Assembly: GCA_026075535.2 (NCBI GenBank)
Contig: AP026549.1
Coordinates: 682,001-746,000, forward strand
DNA length: 64,000 bases
Source of the DNA: Tricholoma matsutake
Taxonomy: Eukaryota > Basidiomycota > Agaricomycetes > Agaricales > Tricholomataceae
Direction: 5' to 3'
Positions 32,663-44,700 of this stretch are shown one piece after another. A program made the position numbers and the translations under genes. Under the pieces are notes generated by a model. It ran no database searches. It was not told the DNA's origin and worked only from the letters and a program-made list of their open reading frames with translations. The first letter of the stretch is position 1. Every line of letters begins with the position of its first letter.

Positions 32663-33710
32663 AGCTTATGGTGGATGTTGTGTGGTCAATATCTGCAATG
32701 AGGTATGGCCCATCAAACCTAGGCATGAATTTAGCAACATGTTTTTCACCTCTAGCTGCATACTGCTGTCGTCTATTCTTTGTCGACAGCATAACATGAT
32801 CCCCAATATCAAGTTCAAGGTCAGGGTTGCATGCTAGGTTAGCATAAGTGGCTTGTGAGATCTTCACCTTTAGCAGGTTGTCCTGAGCTTCAAACACATC
32901 CAGCTGCAGTTTCTCCATCAGCTCCTGTGCCTGTTGATGTTCTGGTGGTGCCAGCACAATTGGATCAATGGTGGGATCAGACATGGGCTTCATCCTAGGC
33001 ATAGCTGGAATGGTGAGAACCCTGTCAATTTGTTGACAGTGTTCATGAGGTCAAAGCGGACATGTGGCAATGCTTGTGCCCATCCTTTCTGATTATGGGC
33101 TACATGATATTGGAGCACCTGATTTACTGTCTTGTTGGTTCTCTCACTGGCACCGTCAGTCTGTGGATGATAAGCTGAGGACCTCTTCAAATTGACACCA
33201 GTGAGCCGGTGGAGAGCTTTCCAAAACTTTGACATGAAAAGTTTGTCATGGTCAGACACAATTTCTGATGGTAGTCCATTGTCACAGTACCAGCAGTCAA
33301 AGAAGGCAGCTGTGAGTTCCAGGGCTGTGATGTCAGTTCTTGTTGCAACAATTTGGATATCTGCATTCAGTTGGTCTGTCATTGTGAGGTTGCAATTGAA
33401 ACCATTGTCTTCAGGTAAGGGGCCAATGAAATCCATTGCCACCAAGTCCCCATGGTGGTCAGGTATTGGCAGCAGGTGTAGTGGCCCTGCTGGCTTTGTT
33501 GTTTTTGACTTGTTACATTGACAGTCATCACAGCTGGGTACGTATGCACCTTCCAGGTCTTTATGCATATTGGGCCAGTAGTAGGAATTTCAAATGGACC
33601 CATATGATTTCTCAAAACCAAAATGGCCAAGGGAGTCATGAGCAAGGTGGAATAGTGCTTCTCAAATGTTGCCTGAGGACAGTATTACCAGTTGTTCACC
33701 AATAAACATC
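32661..33710 (-). pseudogene. Gypsy integrase (zinc-binding, core, C-terminal part)
   Basis: From about 33690: LFHLAHDSLGHFGFEK (HHCC region) followed by CDDCQCNKSKT, then the core with D1 in AMDFIGPLPED, D2 in IVSDHDKLF and E in GASERTNKTVNQ, and the GFSPFQLCLG end of the core. A second block (33002-32661) gives the C-terminal barrel ending GPYLIADID. A frame change occurs at about 33380-33570, with overlapping frames. All three acidic residues remain readable. Confidence 0.82.
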
Positions 33711-33720
33711 AGGTTTCCCC

Positions 33721-34440
33721 TTTCTTATATGGTTGGCAGGGACACTCCTTGATCTCATACCGCCACCACCTCAACTCTTCCCACAGTTTGAATACCATAG
33801 AAGGAGCAAAGTAAGACAGGATAAGTGATAGAATAGTGTCATAATCTATTAAAAACAACCCCCATACCTCATATTACCACAAATACATTGTGGTCACCAG
33901 CACCTACTGCCCCAAATATAAGGCAGAAGTCAACAACTACGATGTTAAAAAAATCTAGAAAGGAGCTCGAAGAAGCCGAAGGCTTTAGCACCAGTATACA
34001 GTCAAAGCAACAAGCCTTAGCATACCTAATGGCAGGGGACTATGTCACACTGGTGATAGGTTGTCTCCTCAGCTCAAAGGCTGATTCACCATTTTGACCA
34101 CATTCTAATCACATCAGATAACTTGCACGAGGCCCCAGAAGCAGTGTGACCACTCCTGACCAAGTCTACCGAGCACAATATCATATCAAACATGGTTGAG
34201 CATCATCAAGCATCGTCATTGATCATCATCGAGCATTATCGATCGATATCGAGAGACTGCAAGTGACATTGGGCACTGCATTTGTTATCTATATGGTGGA
34301 ATACCATGCACCAGGAAGTATTCCAACTCGTGCTCAAACCTGCTGATAGTAGGTCAGCCTTGTTCCAAGTCCCTATTGCGCACAGAACCCGCTGGACACA
34401 TTATTGCGAGACTTAGCACAGTTTATACACAAAGGACAGT
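33721..34440. other. Spacer with one short unassigned ORF
   Basis: A 69-codon plus-strand frame (33888-34097; SRKELEEAEGF, KQQALAYLMAGDYVTL) looks protein-like but was not recognised. The stretch 34195-34255 is a degenerate ATCATCGAGCAT-type repeat. Confidence 0.3.
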
Positions 34441-35109
34441 CCCTTTTTAGTTCTATATCCTTTATTACTCTTTCATCATATGATATATATCTTTCTTGTT
34501 CAGATTCCAGTCTCCTTTTTGGCCTTGTGCCTTAACTCATATCTTTTGCCTCATGTTCTACACATGTTTCTCATTCCATTTTAGGAAGTTTCTTTAAAAC
34601 ATATAAAACTCTGTAGTATCTACTGGGAAAAAAAAAGAAATTGTCTTCACCTATCATCTCATATACAGTTCTAAGCATCCAATCAACTTTCTAAAACAAT
34701 CTAAGTCTCTACGGGTTTTCTCAATTGACAAGAAACCTCTGCGATCATCATCATCCTTGATCTTCCTACAATCCTCTGATCGTTATCACTAGCAACCATT
34801 CCAACACTTCCTAGCCATTGGCTATAGTCTTCATATACTATCGGCCTATCGAAAAGTCCTTGGAATTCACACTTCGACCATCAACAATAAAACTTGTTTG
34901 CCGTCGATCTCATTGATCGTCCTTGATATTGATCAATACTTGATTGGACCATGCCAAATACCTTCATCTTGCAAATATCATTGATTGCCTCATCGGCAGT
35001 TTTGGTGGTTTTCCTGGGTTGAGTATCATCACCGGGTAACCCAATTGATCTACATATACTATCTCACATACTCTTACAGTTTGGCATATCCAACAAACTC
35101 ACAAAATCC

Positions 35110-36330
35110 ATGACAGAAGGCATCAGGGCCATGGCCTTTCTTATGGAAGATACTCACACCCAACAAATCATGGATAGAGTGGCCGAATGTATCAAATCAC
35201 AGCTCAGTGATCACATGGAATTGTTTACCACAAACATCAACAACATTTGAGACACTGTCAAACACATAACCAATATGACAACATCCATCACAACCAAAAT
35301 AGATGAAATCACCGACGGATTCGACAAAACCATGGACAAATTGGTGCAAGCCATGCAGGAATTTACAGAGACCAACAATAAGGTAATGGCTATGACAGCG
35401 GTGTCACCTATAACATATGCAGCAGTGGTACATCAGCAGACACATCTGGACTGTGCCGCAATTATAGTTAAAGGACACACTGCAGATAGGCAGATCATTA
35501 TACAAAAAGACCATGATGCCATTGACAATGCACTTGAGAATTTAACAGAAAAAGACTTGGTAATGAAGAGAAACATGGCGCTCGAGCTCATGGGATGGGA
35601 AGGCCTCAATAGACCACAAAACACCAAATTCCTAGGCATAAAGAAACTGCAAAATGGAAGCATGCTATACCACATGAACTCAGCAGACACAGCCACATGG
35701 CTATGAAACACAGAAGGACAGAAATCCTTCATGGCCAAATTTGGGGGTACTTTGAACATCCAAAACAAGCTTTACTACATCATAACTGGGTTCATACCGA
35801 CCACCTTCAAAGCAGGGTCCAGCTTCACACACGTTAAACTAGAAGACATTAATTTCTTAACCGAGGGATCAATCACATTCTCCAAGTATATCAAACCCCC
35901 ACATCTATGAGCAAATGGACAAAAAGTAGCCCATGCAACCATCGGATTCCAAGAATGCAAAATGGCCAACAGCACTATCAAAGGAGGTATATTCATAGAA
36001 GGAAAACATATAGTAGTGAGAAAGATGCTATCTGAACCATGACAATGCCTCAAATGTCAGAAATTCAGCCACCATGTACCAAACTGCAAAGTGGACAAAG
36101 ACACCTGCACATGATGTGGGGAACACCATTGCACTTTGCAATGCAACACTACTGATCAGGCCTCATTCAACTGTGTGAATTGCACTGGCAATACAGCAAA
36201 AGGACACAGAGTGGCAGATAGGACCTGCCCAAAATTCACAATGGAAAAACACAAGATCATAGAATGAGTGCCAGAGAATAAGTTCAAATTTATCCCTACA
36301 ATGATCCTACAATGTGGAGACTACTGAATG
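35110..36330 (+). pseudogene. LINE ORF1 nucleic-acid-binding protein with CCHC knuckles
   Basis: ATG at 35110. A helical N-terminal region (LVQAMQEFTETNNKVMAM) precedes a conserved central domain (TFKAGSSFTHVKLEDINFLT, GFQECKMANSTIKGG). A C-terminal block of zinc knuckles follows: CLKCQKFSHHVPNC (36043-36084) and CTxCGEHHCTLQC, then CVNCTGNTAKGH. Such proteins coat LINE RNA. TGA replaces the expected basic residue directly before CLKC (36040-36042) and inside the second knuckle (36112-36114), among others. Confidence 0.75.
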
Positions 36331-36756
36331 AGCCAGGACCACGTGAATAACAGCAACAACAAACTCTTCCTCCACACGCTACAGCACATGAACCTTCAAA
36401 TACTGACAACAGACACCAACAACAATTTATGGAAGATTGGCAGACAATCCAATGTCAAAGAGGCAGGCCACACCCCCCCCAGGGACAATGACAAGGTGCA
36501 TCAAGTAACACATGCACAGGTACTAACACAGGTGCTGCAGACAATGGATGGCCCATAAGACCAGCCCAAACCACGTTGGAGAACTACTTCCAGCACCCAA
36601 CACAGACTCAGGCACAATGGGGAGATCAAGACGAGGAATTCAGGACAGAGTCATGTCAAAAGGAAAACAGAGGTCTTACCCTCCTCAAATATGTAGATGC
36701 CTGAAATCTGACAAGATCAAGCTGGAAGAAAATCCATCCAGATCCAGCAACAAAAT

Positions 36757-37512
36757 GTGAACAGATCACTGATAAGTCAGCTAGACCTACTGGTAAGTCT
36801 AAAACACAATGCCTATGACATAACTGCTATACAGGAACCATATATTGACTTTAATGGCAAGTCGTGGGCCAACAAGCAATGGATGACAGTATACCCCAAC
36901 ACACACAATGACCACCCACAAGCAACAAGAGTGCTAATCCTCATCAATACCAACTTATTAACAGATGCTTGGAAACAAATACCATTCTGACACCCAGACA
37001 TTATGGCTATCGAAATTACAGGAGAATTTGGTACATTAAGAATAATTAACATCTATAATGATTGCAACAACAATAGTGCACTAACCCATCTATCCACATA
37101 TATGTGAGATTGCAAATGTCAGAGATACACTACAGGTCCTCTACACATGATATGGCTGGGTGACTTCAATTGACACCACCCCCTTTGGGATGAGGCCCAA
37201 AATGCACACCTCTTCACATGAGAAAACCTAGAGCTAACACAGCCATTGCTTAACATGCTAGGAAGACAGCTAACACAGCCATTGCTTAACATGCTAGGAA
37301 GACAGCTAACACAGCCATTGCTTAACATGCTAGGAAGACACAACATGAAGATGACCTTACTGCCATGCACCCCAATGTTACAATCCCACAGCACAGGAAA
37401 CCACACCAGGGGCAACAACATCTTCTGTAGTGAAGGACTTCTAGATGCAATAGTCAAATGTGACACAGACGACATGTCATGCCCAGTCAAAAGGATCACT
37501 ACCCCATCGTAG
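36757..37512 (+). pseudogene. LINE endonuclease domain (EEP family), truncated
   Basis: The frame opens with MNRSLISQLDLL, the usual start of the endonuclease with its conserved Asn. It continues with ITAIQEPYID (catalytic Glu), a LRIINIYNDC segment and the WLGDFN motif followed by a stop (TGA at 37171-37173) where Arg precedes HHPLWDE. The enzyme nicks target DNA to prime reverse transcription. A 36-bp in-frame triplication at 37234-37340 enlarges a helix after the catalytic core. The reverse transcriptase is absent. Confidence 0.78.
37234..37340 (+). repeat. 36-bp tandem triplication inside the LINE endonuclease
   Basis: Three head-to-tail copies of a 36-bp unit (starting CTAACACAGCCATTGC), encoding LTQPLLNMLGRQ three times. 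The first two copies are identical and the third differs only at its last bases. The length is a multiple of three, so the frame is kept. Confidence 0.95.
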
Positions 37513-37557
37513 TTTTTGAGTTCTTGAGTTCTGTGTCTTTGAGCTTAGTGTTCTCAT

Positions 37558-38457
37558 GTGCCATGTCACAACATGTTGAATTTGGATCAAACTTGCTTCT
37601 TGGATATTGCTCTCAGTTCTCAGCTTAATACTCAGCTACACCCTACCAGTCTGCTAGCCGACCTCTTTGCCACCAGCATGCTAGGCCCAGGAGGCAAACC
37701 AAGCCAGAAGAAGAAATGGCATGATAATGTGAAAAACACAGCCACTACATGCACTATTACAACAGCAACAGCATCTACTACTACAGACACAGCAGCTGCA
37801 GCCGCAATCGACGCCAACAATGTGATGTGTGTCAACACAGCCACTGCCACATCATCAGACAACACAATGATGCAACAACAACCATTTACCTATACACATG
37901 AAGAAGTCCAAGTTCTCTTGGATGAAGCTTGACATAAAGGATGGGAAGAAGGGAGGAAAGTTGGATATGGAGATGGGTTTGAAGATGGGCTCAAGGATGG
38001 TAAAGAGTACTTGGAGGATGTGAAGATACAGAGCCATAGAGAAGGAAGAGAGGAAGGGTGTAAGGAGGCAAGGCTAGCAAATGTAGAGGTAGAGGTCCAG
38101 AAATATCAGGAGGGCAGATCTGAAGGTGTACAGAAAGGATTACAGACAGGGGAGTGTGACAAACAGCAGAAATGGCTGGCTGAAGGCCATGGTCCCAGCC
38201 CTTGTATCTCAAAGGAGGCCCATGTCCATGAGCTATGGCAAGGAGCCATCCTCCTCGATGATGCCAGAATCCACACTGACCCCGAAACGACCACTTGGAG
38301 TGACATTAGCACCCAGGTAGTCCCCAGGACCAATGAGACAGCCACCCAAACCAATCCCCCCCCCCCAAATGTTGCTGTACTGCCCTACAAATGGAGCCGC
38401 CTGATTTTGAAGACCCCCAGCCCTCAAAAATCACCCAAATGGCTGCCCCCACCTTAG
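37558..38457 (+). pseudogene. GX3-repeat conserved hypothetical protein, single nonsense codon
   Basis: One frame is open from 37558 to 38457 except for TGA at 37930-37932, where the context (EA-stop-HKGWEEGRK) suggests an original Arg. The N-terminal part is Thr/Ala-rich. The central part is a run of GX3 units (GWEEGRKVGYGDGFEDGLKD, then GREEGCKE, then GRSEGVQKGLQTGE). The C-terminal part is Asp/Thr/Pro-rich and ends abruptly in a Pro run. GX3 stacks of this kind occur in Yae1-like proteins, but no Yae1 conserved flanks are visible. I recall an agaricomycete family with the same layout and a longer C-terminus, so this copy may also be 3'-truncated. Confidence 0.55.
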
Positions 38458-38569
38458 AGATGGCTAACCAGGCCATAAACAGCACACAGAGATGCTTTAC
38501 AGTCCAGAAAACAGAGTTGTATGATGAGGACTGAACAAGTGAAAAAGAATGCTTTTTCCAACCTGTAAG

Positions 38570-38800
38570 GGATCAGTCAATGGGATGAAAACCTCCCACA
38601 TTTTGTCCCCAGTTCATCCCACACCAAATTCATCCCATGGGATGGTTTTCATCTTTATATGGGCATAAATAACACCCCTCTACCTGGGTTGAATTTCATC
38701 AACTTTCCAGGGGTTTAAGAGGAATGAAAGAACCTGCCTACAATGTATTTTCATCCCATTAGGGATGTTGGCTGGATGAATTTCTCCTTTTTACAAAGGA
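38570..38800. repeat. GATGAAA-type inverted and dispersed repeats
   Basis: GGGATGAAAACC (38581-38592) and GGTTTTCATC (38643-38652) form an inverted pair around a CATCCCATGGGATG palindrome. Further TCATCCCA copies lie between 38600 and 38770. It could be the terminal region of a small foldback element. Confidence 0.5.
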
Positions 38801-38899
38801 ATTTTCAGACCATTGATAGAATAGTTTCATCATGTATCAGAATAAATTTCAACCACTAAAATACAAAATCTACTTGAAAGAAGCAAAAAAATCCCCCTG

Positions 38900-39900
38900 A
38901 CCCCTGATGCCCCATCATTGTGTTGCCATCAGCCCATTGTGTCACTGTCATCATCATCGTCATCATCATCTGTCTGTCCTGTTGTCCCATTATTTGGCAT
39001 CCTGTCCCTGTTTGTCCACATTTGGAATCCATGCCCCTTTGGCCTGTTGTGTCCCTCGTCTGGTGTGGCAGTCAAGGTTGTCATGGTGTGGGGTGGTGCC
39101 CTGTCCCATCATTGTGCTGGTCCTTGTTGTCCCACTCCATCCTCACCCCACAAGCAGGGGCTCATGGCAGTAGGGGTGGGTGGGTTATCATAAATAGTAC
39201 CTAAAAAAGTTGGTTAGTACAAAGTAAGAGAAGAAACAAAACTTACCTATGGCCCAACAGACATTGATGTCTCTTGGGCCATATTTCTATTTCCTCATCT
39301 CCCCATCATCCCTCATCTCCCCATCCCCTGTTCATCATTGTCCCCGTTCCATCGTACCTCATTGTCGGCTTATAGCACTCGTGATCCACCCCACGAGCAG
39401 TGGCTTGCAGGGCTGGGGGCAGTTGCTGGGTTATTCCTGTCATTGGCCTCATTGTTCCCCATCCCACCCTGCAAGCGCTCACAGCGGCAGTTGAGGGTGC
39501 TGGTGTGGTGTCTTGGTTGCTGTCTCATGCTGGCCGTTCGTGGTGGTGTATCTTGCAGGTGGGGGGTTAAAGTGGGTGGGTGTGAGTGTGCCATCTTGGT
39601 GTGGTCTCATTATTATAGCAGTTAGAACCTAAAAAAATAAAAATAAACATTAATTAATTGAACAAAAAGAGAAAGAACATGAAAACAAATTACCTGGGGC
39701 CCACATGACATCATCATCATGTGGGCCTGATATAGTCCAGTGCCATTGTAGGTGCTGCCTCTCATTGTGGCTGGTAGGTAATTAGTACCTAAAAGAGTTT
39801 GTTAGTAACAAAAAAATGAAATGAGAAAAGAAAAGAAAAAACTTACACACGGGGCATTGGCTTATAAATCTACAAGCCATATTGTGAATATACAGAGAAC
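38900..39900 (-). repeat. Exon-intron-like repeat region (shared with 63.0-63.9 kb)
   Basis: On the minus strand three intron-like segments have GT-AG ends and a branch motif: 39246-39201 (GTAAGT, TACTAAC, TTTTTTAG), 39693-39629 and 39846-39789 (GTAAGT, TTACTAAC, TTTTAG). The exon-like parts between them are G-rich and repeat a GCTCGTGGGGTGG-type anchor (minus strand near 39404-39386 and 39161-39142). The anchor also occurs on the plus strand at 63537-63555 and 63696-63714. No protein family was recognised. Confidence 0.5.
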
Positions 39901-40826
39901 AAATTTTGGGAGAGTTCAGTAGAAATGTACAAAATAAATGATGAAGACACTTAATGTTTGTTTTATAGTATGCAATGTCATCTATTCCATGAGCTTACTT
40001 GAACAAACTAGGGATTTGTCCCTAATGAAGATCTATGCATATATAGGAAACAAAGTTTAAATGTATCTAGGGGGGGAACAAGGAATATACTGGTGAACAA
40101 ACTTTCAAAATAATGTGTGAACAAGTTTTTGATTTGTTTCAGCCTTTGCACATGAGATAAACCATGATTGTATTCAATGTATATCTAACAGTTTATTTCA
40201 AATTTGTTCGTGATATACATTTCTAACAACCTCCCTAATACGTTTAGAGAATAAACTGAATGATCAGATCGCCAGAAAAGGAAATATTAGCAGTCCCTTT
40301 CGGCTTTGGCCTTGGTGGAAGCTGAAGTTGAGAGGCAAACAGTCTGCAGAGTGTTTGGCACCTGGAGAGGAATTAAAGTGATGTGCATCATGATAAGCGC
40401 AATGATGGGCATCGAAGCCGCATATACCAGGTAGGGTCTATCCGCCCACAACAAGATTCATCAGTAAAATTACAATTCCGCTTTTTGGACACTTTTTCAA
40501 TAGAGCACTTCAGCAATCCCATTCAAAGTGGAACCGAATGATGGAAAAATGCCAAGAATTATTTTGGAGCTTGCTACTCCACCTCCACAAAGGATTTGGC
40601 AACACGTGACCACGTTGCATATGTTGTCTTCACGTTTTTAAGGAATTTCTCAGTTATCATATATATATCATAAGTCATACCAGCTAGTTTGTGTTGTTTT
40701 TATGCTGTTTTTGTGCATGGTTTGGGGGGTTGTATTGACTTTATCGACATGTTTATAATATGGTATTCACGTGAGCTCAGAAACTTACTCAATTCGGTTG
40801 CACCACTTTGACCGAAACTCGCTCAG
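39901..40826. other. AT-rich spacer, no gene recognised
   Basis: No coding frame longer than 60 codons. Nothing else was identified. Confidence 0.35.
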
Positions 40827-41226
40827 TGTTAGGGCGACACCCACTATCTGCTAGCTAAGACCATGCGGGTTCTCTCTACAAGAAGGGGGCAGGATCCGCA
40901 CTCGTGATGGGGGAATTGATGGTTTTGATGCAAGGGGTTATTAATAGGTGAGTTTGTTGAGATAGGCCTTTCACACCGAAAACGTAGGTGGAATACCTAA
41001 GAGAACACAACTGGGGTCCCCTAGGCATATATTTAGGGTTTATATACTATGTTACACATATTGTACATTGTTGTTACCGACGCACTCATCCATGTGCGTA
41101 CATTTTGATGCGTGCAAAATAAAATTCTCACACTATCAAAGTGTAGCATCATTTGGCGTCGTGTAGCGTAATTTGACATAATAAATAAAATGAAATTTTA
41201 TTAGGTAATGGGGTGGTTTCCTAACA
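40827..41226 (-). repeat. LTR copy A (400 bp, TGTTAGG...CCTAACA)
   Basis: A complete 400-bp LTR with 7-bp inverted ends. Matching copies are 49962-50361 (inverted, nearly identical) and 41394-41784 (same orientation, more diverged). On the minus strand it follows a purine-rich GGTGGGGTAG, so it acts as a 3' LTR. The outer 5 bp do not match any flank of copy B or C, so no clean insertion is visible. Confidence 0.85.
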
Positions 41227-41393
41227 CTACCCCACCAATTGCAACTCCAGAATTGTTGTAGACCGACTACGTACTCGACCCTTGAAGCCTCGTTTCCTCG
41301 CACTCCACCCCCATCCCCTCCAAAACACGGCAGAGTCTCTTCTAATGTGCTTGGTCAGAAAGCCATGCCACCCTCGGTGGGCTGAAACAAAAC
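41227..41393 (-). repeat. 167-bp internal segment next to LTR A, repeated inverted at 49795-49961
   Basis: Reads (minus) GTTTTGTTTCAGCCCACC to GCAATTGGTGGGGTAG, ending in a polypurine-like tract directly before LTR A. The same segment precedes LTR C on the opposite strand. It probably is the 3' internal end of a small element using the same LTR. Confidence 0.8.
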
Positions 41394-41784
41394 ACACCCA
41401 CTATCTGCTAGCTAAGACCATGCAGGTTCTCTCTACAAGAAGGGGGTGGGATCCGCGCGCATGATGGGGAAATTGATGGTTTTGATGCGAGGGGTTATTA
41501 ATAGGTAAGTTTGTTGAGATAGGCCTTTCACACCAAAAACATAGGTGGAATACCTAAGAGAACACAACTGGGGTCCCTAGGCATATATTTAGGGTTTATA
41601 TACTATGTTACATATATTGTACATTGTTGTTACCGATGCACTCATACATGCACGTACATTGTGATGCATGCGAAATAAAATTCTCATGCTATCAAAATGT
41701 AGTGTAATTTGGCGTCATGTAGCGTAATTCGACATAATAAACTAAAAATGAAAGTTTATTAGATAATGGGGTGGTTTCCTAACA
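41394..41784 (-). repeat. LTR copy B, 3' LTR of the chromodomain gypsy element
   Basis: It lies directly downstream of the polypurine tract AAAAGGGGGG and the Pol stop on the minus strand, as a 3' LTR should. Its own 3' end lacks the last ~10 bases (no CCTAACA) and continues straight into the 167-bp segment, so the terminus is damaged. It is visibly more diverged from A and C than they are from each other. Confidence 0.8.
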
Positions 41785-41795
41785 TTACCCCCCTT

Positions 41796-44700
41796 TTATG
41801 CCTCGACTTCCAGGCGAGAAAATATTATGTTTGTCCCCTCTGTGAAATTTTGGTAAGGCCAGAATTTCATCCCCTCATACACCATTCTCACAATGCGATG
41901 CGGAGCATTCGGATTACATTTAAAGAATTGGGCGATCGCATTATGTGCTCGCTTACAATTCTCTTCAGGTTCCCATGAATTATTTTTGTCGGTATAGTTT
42001 TTCCACTTTATTAAGAACTCCAATTTGTTCCGTCAAAGACATGAGTCTAGAATTTCTTCAACTATGTATTCTGGAGCACCTTCTACTATTATCGGAGGTT
42101 GTGGAGTAGTTTGTTGGCCAGGAATAGTGGGCGGACAGTAAGGGCGTAGGTGGGATACGTTAATCTCGGGATCAATCTTAAATGATCGGGGTAATTTTAG
42201 CACTACCACATTAGGTGAGATCACTTTAGAGATCGCATATGGGCCAACTTGTTTCTCCATAAGTTTCTTCGAAGGTCATGGAATATTCAGGTCCTTGGTA
42301 CTTAGCCATACCAAGTCACCAACTTTGTACTCTGGAGCGCGTGCTCGAGTACGATCTGGGTGTCGCATCATGTCATCACATGCTTTCTTCAATGCTGCCT
42401 CTGCTTCCTCTTGTACCCTTTGCATCTTAGATACAAAATCTTCTACCGACTGTACTTTGACTTCCCTTCTGGGTTCTACTCCCATGCGAGGATGATATCC
42501 ATAATTTGCGAAAAAGGGTGACATATGAGTAGCCGAATGGAATTTGTTATTGTGGGAAAATTCGGCAATCGGGCCAGTCGGTTTGTCAGTAGTTGACAAA
42601 CATATGTAGGTACTGCTCCAACTCCTGATTCATTCTCTCTGTCTGCCCATCAGTCTGCAGGTGATATGCCATAGATAATTTAGTTTGAATTCCCAATATG
42701 TTGTTTAGTTCTCACATAAACGTGGAAGCAAATTGTGGTCCACGATCGGAGATAATGGTATTGGGTAACCCATGTAACTGCCATACCTGATTTAGATAGA
42801 GGTGCGCCAAGCCCAATGATGAGGTTTCTGTAGTAGTAGGAATAATATGGACCTCCTTTGTAAAGCGGTCGCATACTACGAATATTGCATTGTACCCTTG
42901 AGCCTCAGGTAATCCAGTAATAAAATCCACAGATATATCTCGCCATGGCACTTTAGGTATAGGGTTCGGCATTAATTTTCCTGCAGGTTTCTCTGGAAAT
43001 TTCTTCCCCCTCATGCATGTATCACATCCATCCACATACCCCAACACATACTTCGAAATTCCGGGCCACCAATAATTTCTCATTACTAATTCCAATGTCT
43101 TCCATCTTCCTGGGTGTCCAGCAATCAGCGTATTGTGATGTAACCAGACAATCTCCCTTCGCAAATCCTGATCCTTTGGTACATACACTTTTCCTTGGAA
43201 CAACACCAACCCTTGTTCCTCAGCCCATTCGTCTCCTTTGATATTACCTTTCTTCTCTCCCTTCAGAGCTTTCATGGCTTCCACTACTTCATCGTCCATT
43301 TCCAAACATTGTCTAATTTTAGACAACATTTCCATTTCCGAGCTATCTATTAATAGATGCCCTTGACGCATAGCACAAATGTGAAAGTATTCGGGTTTGA
43401 GTAAGGTAACATTTTTATTGTCCTCCTCCACCCCCCTTTTATGATCAATACGTCTGGATAAGGCATCTGCTTTCCTCATTAAGCTTCCTGCTTTATGGAC
43501 CAAGTGAAAGTTGAAACGCGATAGGAATAGTGCCCAACGTGCTTGCTGGCAATTAAGCTTTTTAGCGGACATGAAGTATTGCAGATTTTGATGATCCGTC
43601 CAGATCTCAATTTGATGCGTATATCCCTCCAAATAATGCCTCCATGCCTCCAATGCTCGTATTATCCCCAACATCTCTTTGTCATGCACATCATAATTCC
43701 TCTCCACATCATTCAACCCTTTTGACAAGTATGCACAAGGATGCCATTTGTCATCTTCGCACAGCATTGATAATACCACTCCAGTAGCAAAATTGGATGC
43801 ATCAGATTCCACTCGCAAAGGGTGTGTGAAATCTACTGGGGCTAATATTGGTCCCTCCACAAACTTCCTCTTCAACTCCTCAAACACTGCCTGCTGCTGC
43901 TCTCCCCACCTCCACACTACTCCCTTTCACATAAGGTTATGTAAGGGTGTGGCAATTTTAGAAAAATTGTGCACAAAGTGATGATAATAATCTGCGAGTC
44001 CCAAGAAGGCTTGAACCTCCTTGACACGGGTGGGCGCAGGCCAATCTGTGATCACCTGTACCTTGATCAGATCCATTTTGATCCCGTCAGGGCCGATCAA
44101 TAATCCTAGGAACTCAATTTTGCTTGCCCCAAACACACACTTCTCTGGTTTCAAAAATAGATCATTCTCCGCCAACCTCCATAACACCTCTTGCACTATC
44201 ACTTCATGATTCTCTTCATCCTCCATGAATATCAGAATGTCGTCAATGAATATTATTACCACACCTTTGTCTATTACGTCCTTGAAAATGTCGTTCATCA
44301 TATTTTGAAAGGTTGGGGGACTATTAGTCATCCCAAAAAACATGACAAGCGGCTCGAAGGATCCTCGACGTGTGGCAAATGCAGCCTTCCACTCATCTCC
44401 TTTCTTTATTCGTACATTGTTGTATCCCCATTGTAAATCCAATTTTGTAAAGACCTTGGCTTTTCCCACCTTATCAATTATTTCTGAGATCAACGGCAGG
44501 GGGTACATGTTCTTCACTGTCCACTCATTCAGATACTTATAATCGGTACACATCCTCTTCCTTTGGTCTTTTTTGGGCATGAAGAATATTGGTGATGTCT
44601 GCAGTGAAGGTCATATGTATCCTTTGTGCAATTGCTCCTTCAGGAATGCATCCACTTCTTCTTGTTCCATCGGAGATAACGGATATACCTTCAACTTCTT

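Larger units (their letters stand above)
30925..33720 (-). mobile_element. Ty3/gypsy chromodomain element, 3' fragment, interrupted
   Basis: Only the downstream half of a gypsy Pol is present: integrase zinc-binding end, catalytic core, integrase C-terminus and chromodomain. RT and Gag are missing. The coding region is split by a 1.36-kb TIR element (31303-32662). No LTR is recognisable downstream. It belongs to a different clade from the element at 41.8-46.9 kb, judged by core and chromodomain sequence. Confidence 0.78.
34441..37512 (+). mobile_element. LINE (non-LTR) retrotransposon, 5' part
   Basis: A long A/C-rich leader (about 34441-35109) is followed by ORF1 (nucleocapsid-like) and the beginning of ORF2 (apurinic-type endonuclease), with the order and residues of fungal Tad/I-like LINEs. 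The frame ends at 37512 and no reverse transcriptase follows, so the 3' half is lost. This is unusual, because most dead LINE copies are 5'-truncated. All stops seen in otherwise conserved coding sequence are TGA or close to it. Confidence 0.75.

Noticed and set aside
34195..34255. Possible CRISPR-like or satellite array (ATCATCGAGCAT repeats)
   Set aside because: Units are irregular and short with no spacers. It is a degenerate low-complexity tract in a eukaryotic sequence.
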